A stretch of DNA of 64,000 bases from the NCBI RefSeq assembly GCF_029407905.1, contig NC_073643.1:39466501-39530500 (forward strand), written 5' to 3'. The stretch comes from Bubalus kerabau (Eukaryota > Chordata > Mammalia > Artiodactyla > Bovidae). The translations under genes and the position numbers were made by a program. Positions 12,225 through 25,664 of the stretch are shown one piece after another; the stretch's first letter is position 1; each line of letters begins with the position of its first letter. The notes under the pieces are model-generated. The model ran no database searches. It saw nothing but the letters and a program-made list of their open reading frames with translations, and was not told the DNA's origin.

Positions 12225-12389
12225 TTAAGCGGTCCCACTGTGGGCTGCAAATCTGATTCAGGTCAAAGCATAGCCTTTCAGTAAAAAAAAGAACAGGAAA
12301 CTACAATGCAAAGCAGATGAGGCAGGTGAAGTTGCTGAAAATATAATTATAAATTATTGAATTTTGAAAATGCTTTATCTTATTAAAAA

Positions 12390-12612
12390 AAAAGCTTCGT
12401 GGTGGCTCAGCAGTAAGGAATCCACCTGCAATGCAAGAGATACAGGAGACCTGGGTTTGATCCCTGGGTCAGGAAGATCACTTGGAGAAAAGAATGGCAA
12501 CCCACTCCAGTATTCTTGCTCCAAGAATCCTATGGACAGAGGAGCCTGGTGGGCTACAGTCCATAGGGTTGGAAAAAAGTTTGATATGACTGAAGTAACT
12601 GAGCATGCACAT
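12390..12612 (+). mobile_element. Bov-tA SINE
   Basis: Forward orientation: cttcgtggtggctcagcagt, then ggagacctgggtttgatccc, then the family body. A short A run (12385-12393) precedes it. It lies head to head with the copy at 12012-12224, so transcripts could in principle form a hairpin. Confidence 0.9.
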
Positions 12613-14009
12613 AAATGGCTGAGGTCCCCACGTCAGTAAGACATAGAAGGGTCTGGAGTTCACTGTGTGGCTCTGCCCCCAGATAATCACAGCTGGAGGT
12701 GGCTCTGAGGTCTGAGCTCCTCTGTCTTGTTGGACTGTCCAATGTGGGGTCCACTGGCCCCAAGATAGTGGGGATGCTTCACTCTGTCTTTGATCTTGAG
12801 AGTATTCTTTGCATGGCTGGTTTTCTGGTTCTGAGCTAAATTAAAGCAAAAGCAATCTGAAACTGAGTGTAGATCTTCATTCTTACCAATTTTTATTAGT
12901 AAAAGTAGCAGTCTGTAATAAGACCCAGTTTGCTCATCTGCCAGGAAAGCACATCATGCTTTCTTTTCTTCAGCAAGACATTAACCTGCGTCCAAGCAAA
13001 CATCTTAATGTTCCCCTTTTCTACCTCTTCTGTTTGAGAAGGACTCATTCATTCATTAATTTGTTCATTTCATATTCATCAAGCACCTCTTCAATGCTAT
13101 TCCAGGTGTTGAGGATACAATATAAGACAGGCAGGGCTCTTGCTTTTAAAGATGTTACTGACAAGTCAGTAAATGGCCACGTGAATTGTGTGACTTACGT
13201 AGCACTTTCAAAACTGATATAAATCATAGCTACAGATTTTTAAATCTACAAAGCACTGAGAAACCATCAGTGTTTCTTTTTTCTTCTTTTCTTACTCTCT
13301 AGGATACCTCCTGCTTATTGACATTTAGCCCTCTGTGTATTGGGCTTATACCACAGCCTGCCAAGGTTAAAGTTAGAAAAGAGAAGTAGAAGAGATAGGA
13401 TTTTAAGTGATTAAACTTTGTCCATATACTCACTGGCACGTGTTATGATTTTCTTTAAGTCTTGGTTAATACAAAAGATTATTTCAGAATGGGAAGGGAT
13501 TTGAGAAACATCTAGTCACAGAGCCCTTTCACTAAGTAAGGAAGAATCTGAGACATGGAAGGAGGCGAGCAGGAGCAGACCTGGGAGGAAAACTCAGGGT
13601 TCTACCCTCCACATCAGCATCCCCATTCCTCTACCTACACGTGCATGTTGGGAACAGCCCCTTTCCCTTCCACGGCCTCCCTCCTGTCGTTTATACTTTC
13701 TTCAAGCAAAACCACGAGCTAAAGGTCACACAGATTTTAAAATTCCACTGCCTTCCCCCAAAGGAAAAATTCCCTTCTTGAATGACATAGAAAGGCAAGG
13801 AAAAGCAAGTTATATTGTTGCTGCTTCCCTCCGAATGCTGCTTGACTCCCTGTGGATTCCGGAACTGTGAGCCGCTGCTCCTTCTCTTGCTCTACCTCCT
13901 CTTCCTCCTCATTTTGGAGAATAACATACTGTGACCACGTGTAAGCCTTGAGTCACGGCGATGCTCTCCTTTGGGTAGTTTTCTATCCACTCACCATTAC
14001 AGAAGGGAG
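12613..14009. other. Intergenic; L2-like fragment
   Basis: About 13040-13190 resembles an L2 3' region (caagcacctcttcaatgcta, then ttccaggtgttgaggataca). The rest, including a CTCCTCTTCC-rich patch near 13885-13910, shows no gene. Confidence 0.4.
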
Positions 14010-14230
14010 CCAGACTGCTGCACAAGAGGGATGTGGGTTGGAAACCTCAGTTTTATCTGCCACTTACTGCTGTGTGGCCCTGGTAAGTCACTTGACCTCT
14101 CTAAAGTTCATCCTCTTTGGTGAAATGGAGATAATAATACCAATCTCTTAAAGTTATTTAGGGAATTAAGTAAAAGGCCATCTAGAAATATTTGAGTGTA
14201 GTAGATGCTCTATTAGGGGCAGCCATGGTC
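14010..14230 (+). repeat. MIR SINE
   Basis: A good MIR core: cacttactgctgtgtggccc, then gtaagtcacttgacctctct, then aaatggagataataatacc. Confidence 0.75.
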
Positions 14231-16154
14231 AAGAATAATGATAATAACCATCTGTCTAGAATGAGACAAATTAGAATGGATATGAGACATATACACAGGC
14301 CCACTTTATATTCCTGATTTATGTGCTTCCTTAACTCTCACAGTGACTTGTCTAAGAAAACAGGCCCCATTCGGATCCCAACTTTAGATCTGAAAAAACA
14401 TGAGGCTCACTCAGAAAATGTGGAGGGTTTTCTCAGGGCCCCAGGGCTGGTGATGGCAATGCTGGGGCCAGAGTCCAGCCCTCTGCCTTTTTCTCTTCTC
14501 CAGGCTAGCGGTTCCTCCGTGGCATAGAGCTCCCACCCATACCATCTGAAGCTCATGTGAAGTGGAAAAAATCAAAACCACGAACAGCCTCTAGTTAGTT
14601 ACAGCTCATGTTTTGTCACCAAATGAGTATGGAAAACTTTAGGGTTCATGGTTCTTAGATTCAGGATTGTGGATGAAGTATTGAACACATGGGGCAGGAA
14701 TGGAGTCCTCGTGCACAGGAATGGAAACCACGCTGAGAGCCCACTTTACACTAGGCTTCGCTTATTTCAAAACTGCAACCCCTCTCCCCCACCAAAGGAC
14801 CAAAGAGATCTGAAGCCATGTGTCCTAGATTGAAATTAGAGGAAACTGGCACAATGTCTTTCAGGCCTGAATTTGCTGGGTTATGGTTGCCCCTTGTCCA
14901 TGGGCTGGATTGACCTTTGCCAGATTCTGGAAACTGGCCTTCCCGGCCCTTCTCAGAGCTCAGAATTCAGCTAAGAACTCTCTTCAGCTCTACCAGCGCC
15001 GAAGTTCAGGATGCCTGTTGGTTTCCTTCCAGCCCTTTCCCCCTTTCTCACAAAGGACTGTTTAAAGCACAATTCCTGATCTCATACTGGGACCCTTTTT
15101 TAGATGCTGAAATAAAGAAAATTAGGGGTTCTAGGACTGGGTATGTTTCTGTCATGCTCACCAAATTGCAAGCGTGCTCACAGCTTTTGTACAGGAAGAT
15201 CTTAACTATATTTAAGCACAGAAAACTTCCCAGGGAGGCTCAGGTTACCTCCTTTTACACAGTGACAATTCAAGAAAGGTTTCACTTGGAATAACAAAGG
15301 AGATAATTCCATCAGTTCTCATGTTTGCTGAGCCTGTGCCTGAGAAGCAAATAACACTGCTCTGGTCATCCAAGTTATGGATTTTGTACCAGAGATTCTT
15401 ATAATTTCCTCTGTCAGTCATTTCATCTCCAGCTCCTCCCTCCCTTCTTTGAGAACCTGTCCATATACTTTGCAGGGAGAGTTCCCACAGGCCCTGCTGA
15501 GTGGCCATGTGACTTTCATCCCTGGCCACAAACAACTTGATCTGGAGTGGCCCCTACTTGAATTCAGCCAATCAAGTTCTTGTTCCTGGGGACTGGAATT
15601 GGCTTTCTGAGATGCTACTGAGTGTTGGCTGAACATTTAAAGAGAGAAGTCAAGTCAGTGACGGGAACTTTGTGTTTGGCTTTTGGGCCAAGAATCAGGA
15701 AAAAAGGCTAGTCAAGAAGTAGAGATACAAACAGAGGTAGAGGTAGAGATGAGGGAGAGACCACATGCAGACAGAAGCAGAGATAAACCAATTCATTTAA
15801 GATACACTGAAAGCAAAACCTTGACTTTGCTTTCCATTGCTGTTTCCAGTATTTTGTAGACATTCGTTGCATTCTCTGCCCTTTCTTTATTTGCCACTGG
15901 ACTTTGTAGATAAATACAACCTGTGCCATTTTCCTTTGTGTGTGTGTACATGTATGTGTGTATGTAATTCCCGTGGGCTTTGTTGTTTGCAACCGAGGGA
16001 TCTCATGACAGATTTGCATCCATAATCTCACCTATTTTCAAGATGTAATATTTTCAAGTAATATTTTCAAGATGGAACCTTTGTTTGAAGAGTAGAGATC
16101 ATGGTTCTGGAACTAGAACCAAGAGGTGAGGTTTCTGTGGATCCAGTGTCTTAG
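14231..16154. other. Intergenic, no gene recognised
   Basis: Several open frames up to 125 codons (14917-15294 plus, 15708-16031 minus) show no recognisable domain or splice context. A short imperfect TG tract lies at about 15939-15965, and AGAGGTAGAG-type repeats near 15730-15755. Confidence 0.35.
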
Positions 16155-16470
16155 CGCAGTTGTTCAGTTGCCAAGTCATGTCAACTCTTTGTGAACCCAT
16201 AGACTGCAGCATGCCAGGCTTTCCTGTCCCTTACTATGGAGTTTGCTCACAATCATATCCATTGAGTCAGTAATGCCATCCAGCCATCTCATCCTCTGTC
16301 ATCTCCTTCTCCTCATGCCCTCAATCTTTCCCAGCCTCAAGGTCTTTTCCAAAGAGTTGGCTGTTCCCATTAGGTGGCCAAAGTATTGAAGCCTCAGCTT
16401 CAGCTTCAGTCCTTCCAAAGTCTTAGGGTAATGCTCATCAATTTGTCTGTCACTGATGCTTCTCAAGCTT
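16155..16470 (-). mobile_element. BovB LINE 3' end, degraded
   Basis: Reverse-oriented BovB 3' end: gttgttcagttgccaagtca, then tgagtcagtaatgccatcca and ggtggccaaagtattgaagc. It carries many substitutions and small deletions and no open frame. Confidence 0.85.
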
Positions 16471-16934
16471 TTGCTCTGCTTTCATTTCTTGCATTGGGCT
16501 AAAATAGATTCTATAAATGATTTTCCCCTCAGAGGATAGTAACTTCCCATCTGGAATGGAGTTTCAAAAATCCTTACGGGGAGCCCCGGGGTTGGAATGG
16601 CTCCAAGATTCTTCCTCACAGCATCGGCCAGGGTCTCTTTTTTCCTTCTCTGAAAGGTGTGAATTAGTTGACCTTTTGATTGGTCACCAAGGTTGCCATA
16701 TTCAGCTACTTTCAACAAAGATACAAAGGGCTTGGATGGAGTGCATCCCACAGATTCTATTTGAGGAATGCCAAATGGCTCTCCAGGCCCCAGCTGGTAC
16801 CACACTCTCTCTCACACAGTGCCTGAAATGTGCACAGTTATTTTTGTTGAATTGTAATATTATTGCTCACGATGAAGTCTAATATTAAAACAAAATTGAC
16901 AATGCCCTCAAGGAGGGCAGAGAACTCAGCAATC
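16471..16934. other. Intergenic, no gene recognised
   Basis: Two overlapping open frames of 107 and 121 codons occur on opposite strands (16482-16882). Overlap on both strands without a recognisable domain suggests chance. Confidence 0.35.
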
Positions 16935-17075
16935 TGCCTGCCGTGTGACTTTGGAAAAGTCAAAACCTCGGTTTCCTCATCTGTGAGATGATAATACTAA
17001 TACCAACCTCAGAGGGTTATGATGGGAACTGAGTTAATATTTATGAAGTGCCTGGCACATGAGTCGAGTCCTGTT
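16935..17075 (+). repeat. MIR SINE
   Basis: MIR core: tgtgactttggaaaagtcaa, then cggtttcctcatctgtgaga, then taatatttatgaagtgcctg. Confidence 0.75.
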
Positions 17076-17238
17076 GAATGCACATTCCTTCTATGAAAAT
17101 GGTGACAGAGGGTAAAGTCTGGGAGTTTCCCTGACGGGGAAAATGTGTAGACTTTTGAACTTAGACTAAGGTTTGGAAAGTAAGGAGGGCTAAGGAATCT
17201 GGTCTTGGTGGATTTGGAACACTACAGGATGGGATAAC

Positions 17239-17437
17239 AGGCTTCCTAGGTGGTGCGCTGGTAAGGAATCTGCTTGCCAATGCAGGAGACACAAGAGGCA
17301 TGGGTTTGATCCCATGGACGAGACACATGGCAACACACTCCAGTATTCTTGCCTGTAGAATTTCATGGACAGAGGAACCCAGTGGACTATGGGGTTGCAA
17401 AGAGTCAGGCATGACTGAGCACACACAGGCACATGCA
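17239..17437 (+). mobile_element. Bov-tA SINE with microsatellite tail
   Basis: ggcttcctaggtggtgcgct, then tgccaatgcaggagacacaa, then gagtcaggcatgactgagca. The 3' end runs into an (AC)n tract, a usual tail for this family. Confidence 0.9.
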
Positions 17438-17440
17438 CGC

Positions 17441-17443
<3 letters not shown>

Positions 17444-17477
<34 letters not shown>
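17444..17477. repeat. (CA)17 microsatellite
   Basis: An uninterrupted CA dinucleotide tract immediately after a Bov-tA SINE. Its length and purity make it a likely polymorphic marker. Confidence 0.95.
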
Positions 17478-17481
<4 letters not shown>

Positions 17482-17835
17482 AGGTAACACTTCTCCAGAC
17501 CAGGGGTGGAGGTTCTCCTTCGGAAAGGATCCCTTAACATGTGCCTCTGAGGCTTACAGTGTTGGGTTGGAAGGAAAAGGGGAGGTGAGGGAGGTAACTT
17601 AGGAAGCTACAATAATTCTGGAATGAATTAAAATCTTGGTGAAAGTCTATCTCAAAGACTTAGGCATTGACTGATGTGTGTGTGTAATTTAAACTCAGGA
17701 ATTCAGGTATAGCCACAGGGAATGTGTTTCCTGAGGACATGACCATTTTTAGATCATATTGTCAAGGAATTGTTGGTTAAATCATGGCCAGAAATTACAA
17801 AGATATTGGGATTTATGGGGTTTTAAGTCATATAT
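17478..17835. other. Intergenic, nothing recognised
   Basis: No exon-like frame or identifiable repeat. A short TG run lies at about 17675-17684. Confidence 0.35.
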
Positions 17836-18043
17836 AGGGCTTCCCCGGTGGCTCAGCTGGTAAAGAATCTGCCTATAATGCGGGAGACCTGGGTTCAATC
17901 CTTGGGTTGGGAAGATTCCCTGGAGAAGGATATGGCAACCCACTCCAGTATTCTTGCCTGGAGAATCCCATGGACAGAGGAGCCTGGTGGGTTACGGTCC
18001 ACAGGGTCACAGAGAGTTGGACACGACTGAGTGACTCACACAA
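17836..18043 (+). mobile_element. Bov-tA SINE
   Basis: Near-consensus copy: gggcttccccggtggctcag, then gaatctgcctataatgcggg, then gagttggacacgactgagtg. Confidence 0.95.
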
Positions 18044-18270
18044 GTAATATGCAGGCAGAATTCACATAAAGTAAAATCCACCCCCGCTTTTGTGTGTGCA
18101 GTTCTAAGAGTTTGACAAATGTGTGCAGTCATGTACCCATCACCACAATCAAGCTACGGAACATCTCCATCCCCCTAAAAGTGCCCTCATGCCCATCTGT
18201 GGACAACTCCATGTCTTACCCACAGTCCTGGCAGCCACAGATCTGTTTTATTCCTCTTACAGTTTCGCCT
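18044..18270 (+). mobile_element. Old L1 3'-region fragment
   Basis: attcacataaagtaaaatcc, then agagtttgacaaatgtgtgc and tgtacccatcaccacaatca, typical of ancient mammalian L1 3' regions. Confidence 0.6.
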
Positions 18271-18827
18271 TTTGCAGAAAGCCAATAGAGCTTCTCTGAC
18301 CTTTGATCCCAAGTCACGTGATAACAACTCTTTCAGCAACCTGTAGCCCTTATCACAATTATAATTATACTGTATAAGAAATTGATTGATAAAATGTTCA
18401 CAGTCTGTCTCCTCTGCTAAGACTCTGGTAGGCATGTCTGAGGGCAGAGATTGGCTGATTCATTACTTTGTCCTTAGCAATACCATCAAGTAGAAGCTCA
18501 ATACACATTGTTTGATGGATGAATGAGTGAGGGGCTCAGTGACTCTAAGGGAAGTGCTCTAAAACACTACTGACACAACAGAAGCAATGCAATATTTGGT
18601 GGTATCAAACCTATTATATTATAAAGCATCAGAGATTATATCATGTTATTCAAACATTCCTGAAAAGTGTGCATAGATTTCTGTAGTGACAAAGGGTCTG
18701 AATATTAGCAATCAGACCCACCCTAGGCAACCCCAGGTGCATGATCAGTACCTTCAGTTGATCAAAAATAAAATGAAAAAATTTAAAATCATTTAACATT
18801 GTATTTTGCCATTAATTTGCCTAACTA
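18271..18827. other. Sequence downstream of SNTN
   Basis: No gene recognised. Contains a MIR- or L2-like patch (about 18430-18530: tccttagcaataccatcaag, then caatacacattgtttgatgg). SNTN transcription probably ends within or just before the right edge of this block. Confidence 0.4.
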
Positions 18828-18833
18828 TTTATT
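18828..18833 (-). promoter_or_regulatory. SNTN: Candidate SNTN polyadenylation signal
   Basis: An AATAAA hexamer on the minus strand, 9 nt beyond the SNTN stop codon. Using it would give an extremely short 3' UTR, so a more distal signal could be the real one. Confidence 0.3.
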
Positions 18834-18842
18834 TAAAGCTGA

Positions 18843-19049
<207 letters not shown>

Positions 19050-19242
19050 TTATAGATAATAAGTAATAGTAAACATGTTATTAACAACATGTCAAGTTGC
19101 TACCAGCCCTACTAGTCAAGCAATGTGTTACATCTTTTCATGGGTTATCTGAGTGCTCACAGTGACCTTATTGAATACGTATTATTTTCCCACCCTACAG
19201 TGGAAGGCCAGAGACTCAGTGAGAATAAAGTAATTTGCCCCA

Positions 19243-19440
19243 AATTTCCCTGGTGGCTCAGATGGTAATAGAATCTGCCTGCAACGCAGGAGACCTAGGT
19301 TTGATCCTTGTGTCAGGAAGATCCCCTGGAGAAGTGAATGGCTATCCACTACAGTATTCTTGCCTGGAGAAATTCATGGATGAAGCCTGGCAGGCTACAG
19401 TCCATGGGGTCATGAAGAGTCAGACATGACTGAGCAACTA
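19243..19440 (+). mobile_element. Bov-tA SINE (SNTN intron 3)
   Basis: Forward copy: ttccctggtggctcagatgg, then gcctgcaacgcaggagacct, then gagtcagacatgactgagca. It lies antisense to SNTN. Confidence 0.92.
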
Positions 19441-20049
19441 CAACCACATCATCACAGACAGCTATGAGCGTGGAACCAGGATTCATTGCATTGGCTACCT
19501 GATTCTGGAGCAACTGCTAAGCTATACTACCTCTCTACAAATACAGTTACTGTTATGCATTCTGATTTTCAAATTACAATCCCTTTGTCATTGGAGGTAT
19601 CTACTATGTGATCTACAGAGTTTGATTATCCAGAAAAATGAAGTAAAATATGCTAAAAGAAAGTATGTGCTTTGAAAGATTGTTCAGCACTTAGCTTGAT
19701 CATAAATCAAACCAAAGTTCATCAAATCTCAGAAACAGATTGAAGGAAAACCTGTGAAAAGCACATAAATGGAGAAACTTTTCAGTTCCAAGCTCAGCTT
19801 GTGAATTATCTTCCCAAGTGGCATAAAAAAACATTAAGGTCATTTGATTCACTGCATTTAGTTTAACCCCAAACCCTCACCCATGTGCTGGCTGTAAAAA
19901 AGCTCATTGCAGCATGACTAAGGCACTTCAGCAGTGATGATACATTCCTCTCACAGGCTGAAGACCTTTCATATCTTCTAGGCTGTTCCTCAAGAGGTGA
20001 CACTTGCCAGAGAAGGTGGAAGGACCTATGTCTGCCTCCCTCAGAGCAA
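19441..20049. other. SNTN intron 3, nothing recognised
   Basis: AT-rich intronic sequence with no identified repeat or exon. Short frames near 19863-20063 look random. Confidence 0.35.
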
Positions 20050-20815
20050 GCAGCCCTTGACAAGTGTGAAGCATACTGTTTGCCCCCAGGTCAGAGATGG
20101 CTGGAGGTCTATCTCCTCTCTTTTTGCTGTGCATTTTAAGAGCATGGAGCTGATGGAGGTCCAGTCTTTTTGGGCTTGACCTGCCATCTTGCTTTTGTAT
20201 CTTCTTAGCAGTGCATTTAGGTGCTCAGTTTTGTTATCTCTGACTGACTATAGGGGGATAAATAAGATCCCCCAAATTACGTTTAGGCTTATGAGGAAGG
20301 ACATGTTCCTTTCAGACCCTGGACTCAGCCAGAAGGTCCAGCTCAGTTTCCCAGAGAACCCTGCGTGAGGATTTAGGAGGAAGCCCAGTTGGTTACGGAG
20401 ACTCTTACACTCACTGTACCTGCCTTTGGCACTCTCGCAGGGCAAAGCAGGGAAGATGGTCCAAGACAGCATTCTGCCATGACGCTGCGTGTCTGGCAGT
20501 GGGACTGCTCAGTGGGACCACTGAGACTGAGGCGGGTAGGGCTGAGCAATCCCCCCAAGTTCCTGAAATACGTCTCTACTCTCTTCTGGAGGAGAGGGCG
20601 GGATTGCCCTGTGATCTGGCTTGGTCTGCTGCTAGAGAGCCTGGAATCGGCTGCCTTTCCTGGGTTTAGTCTACACTGAGGGGCACGAGGCTGAGATGTC
20701 TTTCCTGGCAACTTTGGTTTTAATTCTTTTCCTCTGATGTTCTCAGAGAGATAGTGGATCACATCAGGATGAGACTCATCCACTAGGTCCTCGTTCTCAC
20801 ACTTGTCAAAAGCTC
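20050..20815 (-). pseudogene. Unidentified coding-like stretch, frame-broken (SNTN intron 3)
   Basis: On the minus strand a frame open from about 20813 to 20373 (including 136 codons from 20783) has compositionally protein-like translation, for example DESHPDVIHYLSENIRGKEL and PLLQKRVETYFRNLGGLLSP. A second frame takes over near 20470-20400. After one stop at 20250-20248 it continues with NKTEHLNALLRRYKSKMAGQ to about 20055. One frame change and one stop in roughly 250 codons, in a GC- and CpG-richer patch than its surroundings, suggest a decayed retrocopy or an old exon-like fragment. I do not recognise the parent and see no poly(A) remnant on the 3' side. It could be chance or a transposon remnant I failed to identify. 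Confidence 0.25.
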
Positions 20816-21184
20816 ACTGTGGACTTGCCAAGTACATGCAGTGCTCTTTTTCTCTCTGAGATCTGTCATTTTTTTTGGCCTCTGATGCAAACTGATGATA
20901 TAGGATTTGCTCTCCCACCCTCTCTGTAAAGATTCCCCAGAATTTTGGATCGCTTGTCAAATCTTATCTGATGTTTCTGGCTGAAAAAAAAATAGCTTTA
21001 AAAAAGTATTGCAAAAACAATACGTGTTTAATATTGGACATACAGAAAAAAAAAAAAAACAGAAGAATGTAAAAATAACCCTTTACTATATTACCTAAAG
21101 ATAGCTAACTATTATTAACATTTCTTTTCAGTCATTTTTCTGTGTCTCACACGGTAGTCTGTCTCTCTCTTTCACACACACACA
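20816..21184. other. SNTN intron 3, A-rich patches
   Basis: Contains A runs at 20985-20992 and 21046-21059 and a CTCTCTTTCACACACACACA patch (about 21163-21186). No gene recognised. Confidence 0.4.
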
Positions 21185-21570
21185 CATGTGCACAAGCTCT
21201 TTTTTTACTTTATTGTGGAACAATGACAAATATAACCATATGTATTTAAAGTGTACAATGTGATGATTTGATACATATGCATTGTGGAATGATTACGAAG
21301 ATCAAGATAATTAACACATCCATCACCTCGCACAGAATTAACGTGTGTGTATGTGTGTGGTAACAATGCTTAAGACTTACTCTCAGAGGCTCTCAAGTAT
21401 GCAGTCCTCATTACTAACTAGGGTCATCATGCTGTGGATCAGAGCTTCAGAACTTATTCTTCTCATAGCTGGAAATGTGTGCCCTTTGACCTAAATCACC
21501 CCTTTCCCCCAGCTCCTGGCAACCACCATTATATTCACTGTTTCTATGAAACAGGCTTTTTAAAAATTCA
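21185..21570 (+). mobile_element. Old L1 3'-region fragment (SNTN intron 3)
   Basis: ttttttactttattgtggaa, then atttaaagtgtacaatgtga and attaacacatccatcacctc, the familiar sequence of ancient mammalian L1 3' regions. Confidence 0.65.
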
Positions 21571-22140
21571 CTTCTTTGTGGAATAAAAAAACAAAAAAAC
21601 AAAAAACACTTCACACCTGCTCTTTGGAAATAATCCTAGGAAGCTGTGCCTTTGACCCAGACTCCCCAGTGGATGGCACCTTATGTAACTATAGTACGCT
21701 AAAACCATACACATATTTATATTTTAAAGGAACTATAATATTTCTCTTTTATGTATTTCAGAATACACATAGAACCTGAGAGACTGTTTCCTTTTAAGTT
21801 TTTTCTCTCTCTGCCTGCCATTAAATACTGGTGGTTTAGGTTCAGCATGAGGCCCTCTTTTCTTCCTACCTATTGTCCCAAGGCTACAATTTTCTGAAGT
21901 TTGAACACGTACTGCTGATAGAATGTAATGTGATTTTAGGTGATGTGAAAATAAATATTAGATAAGAATGTACAGTCATCTATGTTTTTTACTATCTTCC
22001 ATTTCTACTCACTGAATTTACATTTAGAATAGTGATCAAGTTTCTTTATAAAATAATTTTAAGTAGAGTGTTAACTTAAAAAGTTCTAAGTAAATTTTAA
22101 TACAGGCTATAGGCAGATACAGGAAAAACCTTGAAGACAA
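21571..22140. other. SNTN intron 3, nothing recognised
   Basis: AT-rich with A-rich (AAAAAAC)n-like sequence at 21586-21607. No exon or clear repeat family. Confidence 0.35.
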
Positions 22141-22285
22141 GGGACTTTCCTGGTGGTCCAGTGGCTAAGACTCCACACACACAATGCAGAGGGCCTGGAC
22201 TCAATCTCTGGTCAGGAAACTAGATTCCACATGCTGCTACTAAGACCTGGTACAGCCAAATAAATAAAGAAATACTTTTAAAAAA
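22141..22285 (+). mobile_element. CHR-type tRNA-derived SINE (SNTN intron 3)
   Basis: gggactttcctggtggtcca, then gtggctaagactccacacac, then ggcctggactcaatctctgg and tcaggaaactagattccaca, ending in an A-rich tail at 22255-22287. This older cetartiodactyl SINE group is distinct from Bov-tA. Confidence 0.8.
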
Positions 22286-24036
<1,751 letters not shown>

Positions 24037-24780
24037 CTCAAACTGAAATGCAAGCTCCATGAGGCCACAGATCACATTTTTTTAAATCACTATACTCCCA
24101 GTGACCAGCAAAAATGCCTGCTATGTAGTTGTTGCTCAGTCGCTAAGTCATGTTCAACTCTTTGTAATCCCATGGACTGCAGCACGCCACGCTTCCCTGT
24201 CCTTCACTACCTCTCAGAGTTTGCTCAAACTCCATTGCATTGGTGAAGCCATCAACAATCTCATCCTCTGTTGCCCCCTCCTCCTCCTGCCTTCAATCTT
24301 TCCTAGCATCATTGTCTTTTCCAATGGGTCGGCTCTTCGCATCAGGTGGCCAAAGTATTGGAGCTTCAGCTTCAGCATCAGTTCAGTTCAGTTCAGTTGC
24401 TCAGTCATGTCTGACTCTTTGCAACCCCATGGACTGTAGCACACCAGGCCTCCCTGTCTATCACCAACTCCTGGAGTTTACTCAAACTCATGTCCATCGA
24501 GTCAGTGATACCATCCAATCATCTCATCCTCTGTCATTCCCTTCTCCTTCTGCCCTCAATCTTTCCCAGCATCAAGGTCTTTTCAAATAAGTCAGTTCTT
24601 TGAATCAGGTGGCCAAAGTATTGGAGTTTCAGCTTCAGCATCAGTCCTTCCAATTAATATCCTTTATATATTTTTATATTTCTTTAGGATTGACTGGTTT
24701 GATCTCGTTACAGTCCAAGGGACTCTCAAAAGTCTTCTCTGCAGGTGCCATTAAACACTGTTGAATGAATGAACAGGAAG
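24037..24780 (+). repeat. L2 3' end split by BovB sequence (SNTN intron 2)
   Basis: An L2-like 3' end (aaatgcaagctccatgaggc, then cctgctatgtag) stops at about 24125. It appears to resume after the BovB block as gccattaaacactgttgaat and gaatgaacagg at 24748-24776. This implies insertion of the BovB sequence into a pre-existing L2 copy. Confidence 0.6.
24126..24740 (-). mobile_element. Doubled BovB LINE 3' ends (SNTN intron 2)
   Basis: Two BovB 3' segments lie head to tail on the minus strand: 24126-24381 and 24382-24740. Each begins with a ttgctcagtc-type 3' terminus, preceded in the second by (CAGTT)n at 24378-24398. Each reaches agtattggag and then cagcttcagcatcagt at the same consensus point (24366-24381 and 24630-24645). 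The outer copy then continues through ccttccaattaatatc to the left part of the C-terminal coding region. This is either nested insertion or a duplication between homologous BovB ends. Confidence 0.85.
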
Positions 24781-25664
24781 AAATGAAGAGAAAAACAAAA
24801 TCCAATAGCTTTCTGCCCAGGTAATGTGCAACAATCGTGGATTCAAAGAAAGATGATCAGTCTGAACACTGACTTCTGTATGGAGCACTTACTGTGTTCC
24901 TGGTAATTCCTGAGCTGCTCAGACACAATCAGAAGTGGCCCCTGCCCTCATTGATCTCATAATCTAGTGGGATAAGAAACAGTAATCAAGAGGATATGGA
25001 TGCATACATATGGGTTTGCTTTATATATATATATTTTTGATAATTGTTTCTGTATATACACATGTATGATGCACATTTATAACACATGATGTATGAGGCA
25101 AAGAAGGTATAAAGACAGAAAAAATAGAAAATGACAGAGTGGATCTGGGAGAAAAAGTACTGATATATATAGGTGGTCTTGGAGGCATCTCTAGGTAGAT
25201 TATTATTTAAGCTAAGACCAATATGAGAGGAAGGACCTGTCAGTAAAGGGTGGAACGGATCAGCCTGAGATAAGGGTGGTGTTCAGAGTCCAGGTTCAGG
25301 AAGCCCCATATGTGAAGGCTCAGGTCAGGAGCATGGCACACTGGAGGAGCTGAAAGAACAGTTGTGACTGGAGTCTAGAAGCTGAAAGTGTTTGATTAGA
25401 AAAGTGGGTAGGGGCTAGGCCATGCTGAACTCCTAGGTGATGGAAAGGAATCAGGATTTTCTTCAATGGTTAAAGAGAAGGCATGGAAAATTTTAGTTTT
25501 TTTTTTTTTTTAATTAAAGTTAAATGGAAGGACAACAGTTAAGAGGAATGGGTGAAGGGAAAGCGTGTGTGAACCTTCTCAGTTTTTACTGTATCTCTGA
25601 ACAGAACTCAGACCAAATGGTGAGGCTACAATTTCTGTCCATAAACATCTGCCAAAGCATTCTA
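24781..25664. other. SNTN intron 2, with L2-like and TA-rich fragments
   Basis: About 24880-24970 resembles L2 (gagcacttactgtgttcctg, then ctcattgatctcataatcta). A TA tract lies at 25022-25035 and a T run at 25497-25512. No gene. Confidence 0.45.

Noticed and set aside
16482..16882. Overlapping 107- and 121-codon frames on opposite strands
   Set aside because: Both strands open over the same interval with no family resemblance suggests chance composition.
17836..17910. tRNA-like heads of Bov-tA SINEs as tRNA genes
   Set aside because: Only decayed tRNA-derived promoter segments are present; no complete cloverleaf with anticodon arm is seen.
17848..18030. Open frames inside Bov-tA and BOV-A2 copies as small proteins
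   Set aside because: The same peptide wording recurs in every SINE copy, so these are repeat sequence, not genes.
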